A stretch of DNA of 7,550 bases from Spirochaetota bacterium (GCA_029548025.1 JAKPOE010000033.1:1-7550); one strand, 5' to 3'; shown: positions 1 through 5,898, numbered from the stretch's first letter. Made by a program: numbers and translations. The notes: a model not told the origin generated them from the sequence alone.

Positions 1-1619
1 GGGATACCTTCCTTTTTAAACAGTTCAATGAAAACGTCATATTTTGGAACAACAAGTGCGCCAACATACGGTTTATCGTCAGCTATAGGGAATACAATAT
101 CCACATATCGAGATACTGAAAATAAGCTTTCAATCTTTGCCGAAGGAACATTTTTCCCGGTATCAAGGACCATAATACCTTTCTTTCTGTCTACAATTTT
201 GATATATCCATCAGGTCCCATCTGTACGATATCACCTGTTTTATAAAATCCATCTTCAGTAAAAGTTTCATTTGTTGCTTCTGGATTATTCCAGTAATGA
301 GTAAATATATTGTTACCCCGTACCTGCCATTCACCATCGCTTGCTATTCTTCCTTCTACGCCATTACATACAGGCCCAACATAACCGGGCAAAACCTTAT
401 GGGGCAGATTAAGATTGATGGTATTACATGTTTCAGTAGCTCCATATCCTTCATAAATTCTAACTCCCATTGCCATAAAAACTTTGCATAAATCAGCAGA
501 TAAACTCCCGGCAGCAGAAAAAGCAAACCTGAAACGTCCACCCAGTGTTTCTCTAACTTTGCTAAAAATAATTTTATCCACCAGTTTATATTTGAATGCC
601 AGCCATTTGCCTACGCCTTCAGTAAAATTAATACCTTCGGACATATCTACAAATCCATTTTCATCAGACCTTGCTTCAGTAAGTTGCAAACCAGTTTTTA
701 TTGCAAACTCAAAGATTTTTTTAGTAACAGGAGATTTAGATGCCATATCGCGCATAGCCATAAAAACACGTTCATATATTCTTGGTACAGACATAAAAAC
801 CGTGGGTTTAAACACCTTCAAATCTTCAATCAATGTCATTGGTGAAGAGTATGCAATGGTAACCGCAGCCATCATGGCAGTGCCATGACCACATTCACGT
901 TCATAGGTGTGTGCAAGAGGCAAAAATGAAAGCATAATATCATCCTCTCGATATTCCGGGACAATACGCAAATCCCGGCAACATGCTGCATTAATGCTGA
1001 AATGAGTATGGACTACCCCTTTCTGCCTCCCAGTAGTTCCCGATGTATACACAATAGTCATGGGATCAAGTATATCAACTGAACGCCATCTACTTTCATA
1101 CGCTAATTTATCTTTTGCTAATAGCTGTATACCCAATTCTCTTACCTGAGGCAGAGTAAGAACACGAGAGTCAGAACCCTTATAATCATCTTTCATAATA
1201 ATACATTTTTGCAGTATTGGCATTTCATCAGCTACACTCAGGGCTCTTTGAAGAATTTCTTCATCCTGTACATATAAAATTTTTGATCCAGAATCATTGA
1301 TGATAAAGCTCATCTCTTTTGCAGAAAGCGTTGGATAGATACATACAGTGATACCGCCAGCACATAGTATTGAGTAATCTGCCCACATCCACTGAGGTGC
1401 AGTATGCGATGCTATAGCAACGCGATCACCTTTCTGTATTCCTAAACTCATGAGTCCGGCGGTTAACTGTTTAACAATAAATCCAAGCTCAGCATAGTTT
1501 ATTGAATGTGTAGTATCCCCTCTTTTCCACCATTGTGCCCTTCTGGTGCCATATTTTATTACATTCCTGTTAAGCAACTCGGGAAATGTTTGTTGTGTTA
1601 TATACCATCTATCAGCCAT
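1..1619 (-). CDS. Long-chain acyl-CoA synthetase (AMP-forming), C-terminus cut off by the window edge
   Basis: Predicted to activate fatty acids with ATP and CoA through an acyl-adenylate, feeding lipid synthesis or beta-oxidation; probably cytoplasmic or membrane-peripheral. About 539 codons are visible, starting MADRWYITQQTF. The adenylate-forming signatures are in order: YTSGTTGRQKG near residues 191-201, FLPLAHTYERE near 230-240, GYGATE near 391-396, YKTGD near 460-464, and DRKKG near 477-481 followed by GKN. About 200 residues separate TSGTTG from GYGATE, which fits the FAA1-like long-chain class better than shorter medium-chain or benzoate ligases. The last 60-90 residues, with the usual catalytic lysine of the mobile C-terminal domain, lie outside the window, so this is not evidence of a broken gene. 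The start is set by a strong Shine-Dalgarno AGGAGGT (1624-1630) four bases upstream. Chain-length preference cannot be read from the sequence. Confidence 0.95.
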   Translation of the reverse strand, partial: MADRWYITQQTFPELLNRNVIKYGTRRAQWWKRGDTTHSINYAELGFIVKQLTAGLMSLGIQKGDRVAIASHTAPQWMWADYSILCAGGITVCIYPTLSAKEMSFIINDSGSKILYVQDEEILQRALSVADEMPILQKCIIMKDDYKGSDSRVLTLPQVRELGIQLLAKDKLAYESRWRSVDILDPMTIVYTSGTTGRQKGVVHTHFSINAACCRDLRIVPEYREDDIMLSFLPLAHTYERECGHGTAMMAAVTIAYSSPMTLIEDLKVFKPTVFMSVPRIYERVFMAMRDMASKSPVTKKIFEFAIKTGLQLTEARSDENGFVDMSEGINFTEGVGKWLAFKYKLVDKIIFSKVRETLGGRFRFAFSAAGSLSADLCKVFMAMGVRIYEGYGATETCNTINLNLPHKVLPGYVGPVCNGVEGRIASDGEWQVRGNNIFTHYWNNPEATNETFTEDGFYKTGDIVQMGPDGYIKIVDRKKGIMVLDTGKNVPSAKIESLFSVSRYVDIVFPIADDKPYVGALVVPKYDVFIELFKKEGI

Positions 1620-1641
1620 AAATACCTCCTATAAAAATTGT

Positions 1642-1671
1642 TTGTAAACACTATTGGTAATACCTTATAAT
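1642..1671 (+). promoter_or_regulatory. Candidate rightward promoter facing the long intergenic region
   Basis: TTGTAA (1642-1647, four of six consensus bases), an 18-bp spacer and a perfect TATAAT (1666-1671) form a sigma70-like promoter on the plus strand. It overlaps the leftward promoter candidate and fires into a region with no annotated gene for about 670 bp. A transcript from here would be an unknown RNA or a very long leader of the lipoprotein operon. Confidence 0.35.
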
Positions 1672-1682
1672 ACAATGGTATT
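1659..1682. promoter_or_regulatory. Inverted repeat over the divergent -10 boxes, possible operator
   Basis: AATACC (1659-1664) and GGTATT (1677-1682) are perfect inverted half-sites separated by 12 bp, and the intervening bases contain the -10-like boxes of both strands. A dimeric regulator bound here would block either promoter. Half-sites of six bases are short, so chance is possible in AT-rich DNA. No regulator gene is adjacent. Confidence 0.3.
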
Positions 1683-1700
1683 CAAATTTGTATATGTCAA
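1671..1700 (-). promoter_or_regulatory. Candidate leftward promoter of the acyl-CoA synthetase gene
   Basis: On the minus strand a perfect -35 hexamer TTGACA (1695-1700) lies about 75 bp upstream of the start codon. An 18-bp spacer leads to ATTGTA (1671-1676), a poor -10. A better box, TATTAT (1667-1672), would need a 22-bp spacer. The position fits the gene, but the -10 choice is uncertain. Confidence 0.4.
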
Positions 1701-1717
1701 GTTATATATCATTTTTT

Positions 1718-1739
1718 TAAATTTTTATGTAAAAATTTA
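1718..1739. repeat. Perfect 22-bp AT palindrome
   Basis: Two 10-bp arms (TAAATTTTTA and its complement) flank a central TG. It is not followed by a T-run on the plus strand or by a U-run on the minus strand, so it does not look like a terminator. It lies about 100 bp upstream of the acyl-CoA synthetase start and could be a protein site or an AT-rich structural element. Confidence 0.5.
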
Positions 1740-2035
1740 GTCTGCAGGCAATGCTATTAAATGTCTAATCAATATATAACGTGGGACAAATTTTGCACAT
1801 TTATCAGTATTTAGCCATTACAATGCTCTATACCCGATAACAATTGTTGGCATCAAAAGATAGACAGTACCTACCCATTTTAGCATTCATACAGCGTTAT
1901 ATAACTCACTGATTAATGATATTAACCATTGTATTAATACTAGCAAAAATTTCTTATAATATAATCCTGCTCATATAACAACGTCAAGTCTAACGGGATT
2001 TGTAAACATAAAATAATTCATTGACACGATAGAAT

Positions 2036-2060
2036 CACCACTATGGGATTGTCCCTGGTG
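2036..2060 (+). repeat. Small bulged hairpin
   Basis: CACCA (2036-2040) pairs with TGGTG (2056-2060), and GGGA (2045-2048) pairs with TCCC (2052-2055) around a TTG loop, leaving a four-base bulge CTAT. No T-run follows. It may be part of a structured transcript or may be chance. Confidence 0.3.
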
Positions 2061-2151
2061 TTAAAGCTCAAGGCGTGTAAAAATAAGGTCGTATAATCAC
2101 ATTGTTTTTAAACTTGTCAAGAGAACTCAGGATGTAAAAAAATTCATTACC

Positions 2152-2290
2152 GTTAATACATTCTTTTATACCTGGTATGGTGCCATGCGATTTTTTATAC
2201 TGGTTGCCTCGATTTGCATGACGATGTACCCTTATCGCATGGCAACAGCAACTCGATTGTGTGCCCTATCGAGTATATTGTTAATACATT
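2152..2290. repeat. 11-bp direct repeats bracketing the structured block
   Basis: GTTAATACATT occurs at 2152-2162 and again at 2280-2290. The 117 bp between them contain all the strong inverted repeats of this region and are less AT-rich than the flanks. The arrangement resembles a small insertion with a target duplication, but the inner ends next to the two copies do not match as terminal inverted repeats. In AT-rich DNA such a repeat can also arise by chance. Confidence 0.35.
2181..2274 (+). promoter_or_regulatory. Structured block with competing base-pairings, candidate RNA leader
   Basis: TGCCATGCGAT (2181-2191) is a perfect 11-bp inverted match to ATCGCATGGCA (2234-2244). The same right arm can instead pair with CATG-A-CGAT (2217-2225), one base bulged, around an 8-nt loop, and this form can be extended by GTTGC (2203-2207) with GCAAC (2242-2246). 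Next to it, ACTCGAT (2251-2257) pairs perfectly with ATCGAGT (2268-2274) around a 10-nt loop, and an upstream copy CTCGAT (2208-2213) competes for that arm. Two sets of mutually exclusive stems 67-160 nt upstream of the lipoprotein start suggest a switch-like leader. No U-run follows the last stem, so a simple transcription attenuator is not visible. A DNA-level role or a remnant of a small mobile repeat is equally possible. Confidence 0.4.
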
Positions 2291-2295
2291 TTTAA
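2185..2295 (+). CDS. Possible 36-residue hydrophobic small ORF upstream of the lipoprotein
   Basis: The ATG at 2185 opens a 36-codon frame beginning MRFFILVASICMTMYPY and ending in LCALSSILLIHF, giving two hydrophobic stretches around a short polar middle. It ends 45 bp before the lipoprotein start. The frame stays open upstream to a stop at 2062-2064, about 76 codons in all, but no ATG lies there. The Shine-Dalgarno is weak at best. Because the ORF overlaps the inverted repeats, it could be a leader peptide whose translation selects a stem, a tiny membrane protein, or simply chance in a less AT-rich stretch. I do not recognise it. Confidence 0.2.
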   Translation: MRFFILVASICMTMYPYRMATATRLCALSSILLIHF

Positions 2296-2340
2296 TGGCA
2301 ATACCAATAAAAACTTGTAAAAAATATATGGTAACCAACA

Positions 2341-3156
2341 ATGGTAAGCATGAAACGATTACTATACCCATTAAATTGCTTATGTACATTGTTGCTTTTA
2401 TTAGTAACAGCATGCAGTGTGCAAAAAAATATAACCACGCAACCTATACGGTTTGTCATCATTAACAATACTTCGCCCGGTTCACCCTATGCAGCCTATG
2501 ATGCACAACTTGCTACCATCATTCAATCCATCAATAACGAAAATCCGGTATTTACCATACACTCCGGAAACATTGTACACGGCGGTACCATCGCTATGGG
2601 AATACATGAAAAAGATATAGAAACACAATATAAACAGTTTTACCGCTATTGCAGTAAACTCAACAGTATACTTTTTACCGCCTGTGGACCCCAGGATACT
2701 TACAATAACTCCACCCGGTTGTACACACGCTTTACACAAAAGCAGGCATGGTATTCATTTAACTATGGCAGCCATCACTTTATTGTACTGTACAGTGAGG
2801 ACAACAATGTGCTTAAACTTCCTCAACAGGAGCTTCAGTGGCTTCATGATGATGTAAAACAAAATCAGCATGCCAGTAAAGTTGTTTTTTGCTATTTTCT
2901 GCCAGCCATACATAAAAACAACTCACAAACATTCATACATAATGATTATCAGCATTTACACACCATGCTGAAACAGTACAATGTTATTGCCTTTATTGGT
3001 GTCACAGGAATTTCATCACCGGTAACTATCGACACCATTCAATATATTCCTGTTCCGTGCGATAATACTTTTACCAATAAATATAAAAAAGCTATACGCT
3101 ATTATATCGTTGACTTTAACGGCAACTACATTAAACTTGTTCCACGATATTTGTAA
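2341..3156 (+). CDS. Lipoprotein with a calcineurin-like phosphoesterase fold lacking most metal ligands
   Basis: A 271-residue protein with a lipoprotein signal: basic MKR at residues 4-6, a leucine-rich core at 17-21, and lipobox VTAC with the lipidated Cys25. Serine follows the cysteine, so it would not be held in the inner membrane if the E. coli +2 rule applies. The rest follows the layout of a metallophosphoesterase: beta strand plus motif I at 38-45, HSGNIVHGG at 74-82 where GDxxDxG is expected, CGPQDTYN at 115-122 in place of GNHDTYN, then the family-typical WYSFNYGSHHFIVL (137-150) and QQELQWLHDDV (162-172). FCYFLP (183-188) stands where a histidine is expected, and IGVTGI (219-224) where GHxH is expected. 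Asn43/Ser45, Asn77, His80, Pro117/Gln118, Tyr185, Val221 and Gly223 replace the usual ligands, so phosphoesterase activity looks lost and a binding or structural role is likely. The start could equally be the ATG at 2350. It is the first gene of a three-gene operon. Confidence 0.8.
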   Translation: MVSMKRLLYPLNCLCTLLLLLVTACSVQKNITTQPIRFVIINNTSPGSPYAAYDAQLATIIQSINNENPVFTIHSGNIVHGGTIAMGIHEKDIETQYKQFYRYCSKLNSILFTACGPQDTYNNSTRLYTRFTQKQAWYSFNYGSHHFIVLYSEDNNVLKLPQQELQWLHDDVKQNQHASKVVFCYFLPAIHKNNSQTFIHNDYQHLHTMLKQYNVIAFIGVTGISSPVTIDTIQYIPVPCDNTFTNKYKKAIRYYIVDFNGNYIKLVPRYL

Positions 3157-3170
3157 CAGTAAGGTGGGTT

Positions 3171-3452
3171 ATGCAGCGCGAAATATTGTTTGATTCCATC
3201 CACGAGTTTATAAACACATTACGTACCAACGATATTACAAAAGTTGCCTTTACGCAAATCAATGAAAAGCGCGCACGAGAGGTTGCACCCGGCACGTTAC
3301 AGGTGGTTGATGTTGCAACAGCAGAAATTCTTGCCTATAAAGATGCAACTATCTATAAATATAAAAGAGACAACGCTGATTTACCGCAACTGTATGCCAT
3401 GCTTCAGAGTCAGGGATTTGAATTAATAAAACGAAGCAGAAATATAGTATAA
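3171..3452 (+). CDS. Small soluble protein of unknown function (93 residues)
   Basis: A 93-residue protein starting MQREILFDSIHEF, preceded by a clear Shine-Dalgarno (AAGGTGG, 3161-3167) only 14 bp after the lipoprotein stop. It has no signal peptide or membrane segment. It probably forms an N-terminal helix (residues 5-18), strands around 23-30, 42-48 and 59-65, then a helix (70-81) and a basic tail ending KRSRNIV. Cysteines and recognisable catalytic motifs are absent. The stop codon overlaps the ATG of the ABC ATPase gene by one base (TAATG), which points to translational coupling and roughly matched production. I do not recognise the family; an accessory or regulatory role for the neighbouring ATPase or lipoprotein is only an inference from the operon. 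Confidence 0.8.
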   Translation: MQREILFDSIHEFINTLRTNDITKVAFTQINEKRAREVAPGTLQVVDVATAEILAYKDATIYKYKRDNADLPQLYAMLQSQGFELIKRSRNIV

Positions 3453-4411
3453 TGCAAGCGATAGTTACTATAGAAAACCTTACCATTGCATTTACCAGCA
3501 TGTACGGAAAAAACTATGCCGTTCGTGATCTCTCCCTGCAAATACCCAGAGCAAAAACATTAGGGCTTGTTGGCGAATCAGGATGCGGAAAATCGGTAAC
3601 TGCATATTCATTGTTGCAGTTAGTTCCAAAGCCCGGTGTCATTGAAAAAGGTGCAATCATGTACAATACCCTGAACCTTTTGCAATGCCCGGATGCAACA
3701 TTGCAGTCCATACGCGGCAAAAACATTTCAATGATATTTCAGGAACCAATGACATCGCTTAATCCTGTATTTACTATTGGATATCAGGTCCAGGAAGCGG
3801 TTGAGCTCCATTTACATTTACAGAAAGCTGAAGCAAAAGATTACACCATTGCATTACTGGGAAAAGCAGGAATTCCCAGCCCTTCCAGCCGATATTACTC
3901 GTATCCTCACGAGCTATCAGGTGGTTTGCGACAGCGTGCAATGATTGCCATGGCGCTTGCGGCAAAGCCTGAACTTTTAATTGCCGATGAACCAACAACA
4001 GCGCTTGATGTTACCATTCAGTCACAGATACTTGACCTGCTGCTGACACTGCAAAAAAGCCAGCATATGTCAATGCTGCTCATCACACACGATTTAGGGA
4101 TTGTTGCAAACGTTGCCGATATCATTGCCATAATGTATGCCGGGGAAATTGTAGAGATAGCACCAACCAGAGAAATATTTAATAATTTTTTACACCCCTA
4201 TACACAGGGGCTTATGAGCTGTATACCTTCACTGCACAAAAAATCAAAGCGGCTGGCAACAATCCCTGGTACTGTCCCTATTATAACCAAACCACCGTCA
4301 GGATGTGTATTTTATCCACGATGCTACCGGGGAGATGCCGATTGTTTACATGCACCAGTAAGCCTTTTACAAAAAAACAGAAATCACTTTGTTAGGTGCA
4401 TCAAGGCATAA
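3452..4411 (+). CDS. oppD: Oligopeptide/dipeptide ABC transporter ATP-binding protein, OppD/DppD type
   Basis: Cytoplasmic ATPase that normally drives peptide (or nickel or glycoside) import together with two permeases, an OppF-type partner and a binding protein. All nucleotide-binding motifs are intact: Walker A GESGCGKS at residues 41-48, Q-loop [10 protein letters not shown] at 96-105, signature LSGGLRQR at 155-162, Walker B LLIADE at 175-180, D-loop ALD, and switch histidine in ITHDLG at 211-216. The C-terminal oligopeptide-transporter domain follows ([12 protein letters not shown], 248-259), with cysteines at 285, 291, 298 and 316. In this family that cysteine pattern can hold an iron-sulphur cluster. 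The length of 319 is normal. Translation probably reinitiates from the upstream gene, since the start overlaps its stop and no strong Shine-Dalgarno is visible. Permease, OppF and binding-protein genes are absent from the window, so partners must be encoded elsewhere or the ATPase has another use. Confidence 0.93.
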   Translation: MQAIVTIENLTIAFTSMYGKNYAVRDLSLQIPRAKTLGLVGESGCGKSVTAYSLLQLVPKPGVIEKGAIMYNTLNLLQCPDATLQSIRGKNISMIFQEPMTSLNPVFTIGYQVQEAVELHLHLQKAEAKDYTIALLGKAGIPSPSSRYYSYPHELSGGLRQRAMIAMALAAKPELLIADEPTTALDVTIQSQILDLLLTLQKSQHMSMLLITHDLGIVANVADIIAIMYAGEIVEIAPTREIFNNFLHPYTQGLMSCIPSLHKKSKRLATIPGTVPIITKPPSGCVFYPRCYRGDADCLHAPVSLLQKNRNHFVRCIKA

Positions 4412-4424
4412 CACGATACAATTA

Positions 4425-4468
4425 CTATTTCATCATTTTAAATGGGGAGAGCAAAAGTAATGAAATAG
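4425..4468. repeat. Inverted repeat after the ABC ATPase gene
   Basis: CTATTTCAT (4425-4433) and ATGAAATAG (4460-4468) are perfect 9-bp arms, with partial pairing continuing inward (CATTTT against AAAAGT). The loop is about 26 nt. It starts 14 bp after the oppD stop and abuts the GC-rich hairpin at 4468-4487; the two together could end or stabilise the operon transcript. Confidence 0.45.
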
Positions 4469-4487
4469 GGCGGATGGTAACCCGCCC
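4468..4487. terminator. GC-rich hairpin between convergent genes, likely terminator
   Basis: GGGCGG (4468-4473) pairs with CCGCCC (4482-4487) around an 8-nt loop, between the convergent oppD and four-cysteine genes. On the minus strand the stem is followed by a U-rich stretch (TATTTCATTACTTTT), so it fits best as the terminator of the 67-residue gene, 16 bp past its stop. On the plus strand the downstream bases are not T-rich, so termination of the oppD operon here is less certain. Confidence 0.6.
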
Positions 4488-4503
4488 CTCTATAGTATTG
4501 TGA

Positions 4504-4707
4504 TTAGTACGCTAAATTAATATGGTAGGTCTTTTTGATACCATTCAATATGGATTGAAATTTGATAGGGTCTTGTTCGCGAGTGTTTTTCAAAAGATCA
4601 ACTACCTCAGCCCTTGTCAATACAACATCATAGTGTTCACAATGAGCCAGACTTTCTTTACTGCATATATTTCTGTTAATGCATGATGAACAAACTGTAT
4701 TTTCCAT
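4504..4707 (-). CDS. Small four-cysteine protein of unknown function (67 residues)
   Basis: A 67-residue protein starting MENTVCSSC. Cysteines at 6, 9, 15 and 23 (spacing CX2CX5CX7C), with histidines at 22 and 25 beside the last, look like a small zinc or iron-sulphur site. A mostly helical, charged tail follows (LTRAEVVDLLKN at 30-41, IKFQSILNGIKK at 48-59). There is no signal peptide, so it is probably cytoplasmic. The start is fixed by an excellent Shine-Dalgarno (AAGGAGG, about 5 nt from the ATG); an in-frame ATG 24 bp further upstream has none. It stands alone, with a spacer of about 315 bp behind it and a hairpin terminator after it. From memory, many small bacterial proteins share this cysteine arrangement without a known role. 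The bound metal and function are unknown. Confidence 0.75.
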   Translation of the reverse strand: MENTVCSSCINRNICSKESLAHCEHYDVVLTRAEVVDLLKNTREQDPIKFQSILNGIKKTYHINLAY

Positions 4708-5022
4708 TGAGTCCTCCTTATCTATACACATTCATAGTATATTCACTTAGTATATGCCATAATATAAGCAACTATCATGCCAACTTTTCACTTATTCATA
4801 GTATTTTTATTGTGTGCACCTTTTCTCATGCATTTTTTTATATTTTTTTATGAATTTTTATCGTTTTTCTTCATACTATCATGTACACCATGCACTTTTT
4901 TCATGCTTTATAGGGGCGATAGTTACTGTAAACCAATCAAATTTAATAATTTGTATACATTATTTAACAATCTCATGCCTCTTCCTGTTGAATATTAATT
5001 TCACTGTATCATTTTTACAACA
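4708..5022. other. AT-rich intergenic region without a convincing gene
   Basis: About 315 bp between the four-cysteine gene and the transporter gene, both leftward. The plus strand is strongly T-rich, and its open frames here would encode phenylalanine/leucine-rich runs without ribosome sites. On the minus strand, within about 50 bp upstream of the four-cysteine gene, ATATACTA occurs twice and supplies TATACT-like -10 boxes, but neither has a well-placed -35. No strong terminator follows the transporter gene; a weak AATAAT/ATTATT stem near 4945-4970 is all that is seen. Phased T-tracts are listed separately. Confidence 0.7.
4804..4901. other. Phased T-tracts, predicted curved DNA
   Basis: Runs of five to seven T lie at 4804-4808, 4833-4839, 4843-4849, 4855-4859, 4864-4868 and 4896-4901. 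Centres at about 4836, 4846, 4857 and 4866 are one helical turn apart, and the outer two are about three turns away. A-tracts in such phase bend DNA intrinsically. The site is about 100-200 bp upstream of the four-cysteine gene, so it could be an upstream promoter element or a nucleoid-protein site. Confidence 0.4.
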
Positions 5023-5898
5023 TCAGCCCGCGATGCTGATAATTCCAATGCCCGTTAGTATAATCAACGCTGCGATACCATGCTGTAATAGATTCTTTTC
5101 ACCAAAGAAGACATAACCAAATATAATGCCAATCAGCATGCTGGAACGCTTGACAGCAACCATGTAGCTTACCGGAGCTATCGCCACAGCAAGCATGTGG
5201 AATGTTATCATAATCCCCTGCGTTATTCCAATGGCAACAATGTTTTTGGTAAAAATATTTTTGATAGAATCAGCATAGGCACACCATATACCAAGAATAA
5301 TAAAAAGTATGGTAAAATACACAGCGCCAAAAAAAGCGGGGCTTGAGTAGACTACCCCCATCTTGCCAAAATTTGCGGTGATGCTATACAAAACCGCCAC
5401 AATGAGCATCATTAATGAACCCCTGTCATGAAAAACGGATCTCAATGGCACCAGCAAACTCTGACCACGCTGAAAATAAAGGCTATACGTTCCTAAAACC
5501 ACACAAACAATACCAATAAGCCCTGACAGGGATGCCCGTTCATGTAACAGCACCCATGAGGTTATAATAAGTAGAAGCGGGGTAAATGACAAAAACGGGA
5601 GTGTCCTGTACATGGGTGATATCTGCAATGCACGCATATATAAAACAAGCGCAATCGCCTCTAACGGCGGCGAAAGCAACAATGAATAGATAATATCACT
5701 ATTGATAGCAGGAATACCGTTTATAAGAGCTATCGCCCATAACACCGGCAATGAAAAGAAGACACGTCCGGCAGCAATGGTTACAGGATGCATTGCTGGT
5801 GCGTTTTTAACCAGCGCATCACCAATAGCAAGGAACAATGCACATAACAAAGCATAAACAATCCAGATAGAAAGCCTCCCTTGAATAATACTATACAT
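5023..5898 (-). CDS. EamA/DMT-family membrane transporter
   Basis: A 291-residue inner-membrane protein of the drug/metabolite transporter superfamily, probably an exporter of a small metabolite; the substrate cannot be read from the sequence. Hydrophobic segments give about ten transmembrane helices in two tandem EamA-like halves. The first half ends with YMRALQISPMYRTLPFLSF (87-105), Glu120 and a glycine-rich helix. The second repeats the pattern as APVSYMVAVKRSSMLIGIIF (241-260), FGE with Glu267, and GIAALIILTGIGII (274-287). Length is typical. M1 is the only ATG before an in-frame stop four codons upstream, although it has no clear Shine-Dalgarno; a GGGAGG lies inside the gene at codons 7-8 with no usable start after it. 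The gene lies 60 bp downstream of yifB on the same strand and may be read through from it. Confidence 0.88.
   Translation of the reverse strand: MYSIIQGRLSIWIVYALLCALFLAIGDALVKNAPAMHPVTIAAGRVFFSLPVLWAIALINGIPAINSDIIYSLLLSPPLEAIALVLYMRALQISPMYRTLPFLSFTPLLLIITSWVLLHERASLSGLIGIVCVVLGTYSLYFQRGQSLLVPLRSVFHDRGSLMMLIVAVLYSITANFGKMGVVYSSPAFFGAVYFTILFIILGIWCAYADSIKNIFTKNIVAIGITQGIMITFHMLAVAIAPVSYMVAVKRSSMLIGIIFGYVFFGEKNLLQHGIAALIILTGIGIISIAG

Larger units (their letters stand above)
1620..2340. other. Long intergenic region between divergent genes
   Basis: About 720 bp between the acyl-CoA synthetase (leftward) and the lipoprotein operon (rightward). No convincing protein gene lies here. The left two thirds (to about 2100) are very AT-rich and hold promoter-like boxes, a 22-bp AT palindrome and three perfect 10-bp palindromes: AACAATTGTT at 1839-1848, GTTATATAAC at 1896-1905 and GTATTAATAC at 1931-1940. 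The right third is less AT-rich around 2170-2275 and contains the strongest inverted repeats of the window, listed separately. Tandem TATAAT boxes at 1955-1960 and 1960-1965 lack a good -35. The gap is long for a genome whose other spacers here are 14, 60, about 90 and about 315 bp. Confidence 0.8.

Noticed and set aside
1..1619. Acyl-CoA synthetase as a truncated pseudogene
   Set aside because: The frame is open and motifs are intact right up to the window edge, so the missing end is simply outside the window.
1759..1812. 17-codon ORF in the long spacer
   Set aside because: It is short, has no ribosome site, and such frames are expected by chance.
2036..2060. Hairpin considered as a terminator
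   Set aside because: It is followed by TTAAAGC rather than a T-run, and no gene ends just upstream on the plus strand.
2214..2465. Plus-strand open frame of 83 codons across the lipoprotein start
   Set aside because: It overlaps the well-supported lipoprotein signal peptide in another frame and has no ribosome site or recognisable domain.
4777..5116. Two overlapping plus-strand open frames rich in Phe and Leu
   Set aside because: They arise from T-rich DNA, have no ribosome site, and the second runs into the transporter gene on the opposite strand.
5870..5882. GGGAGG inside the transporter gene as a sign of a later start
   Set aside because: No ATG, GTG or TTG lies at a usable distance in frame; the next methionine is residue 36, which would remove the first helix.
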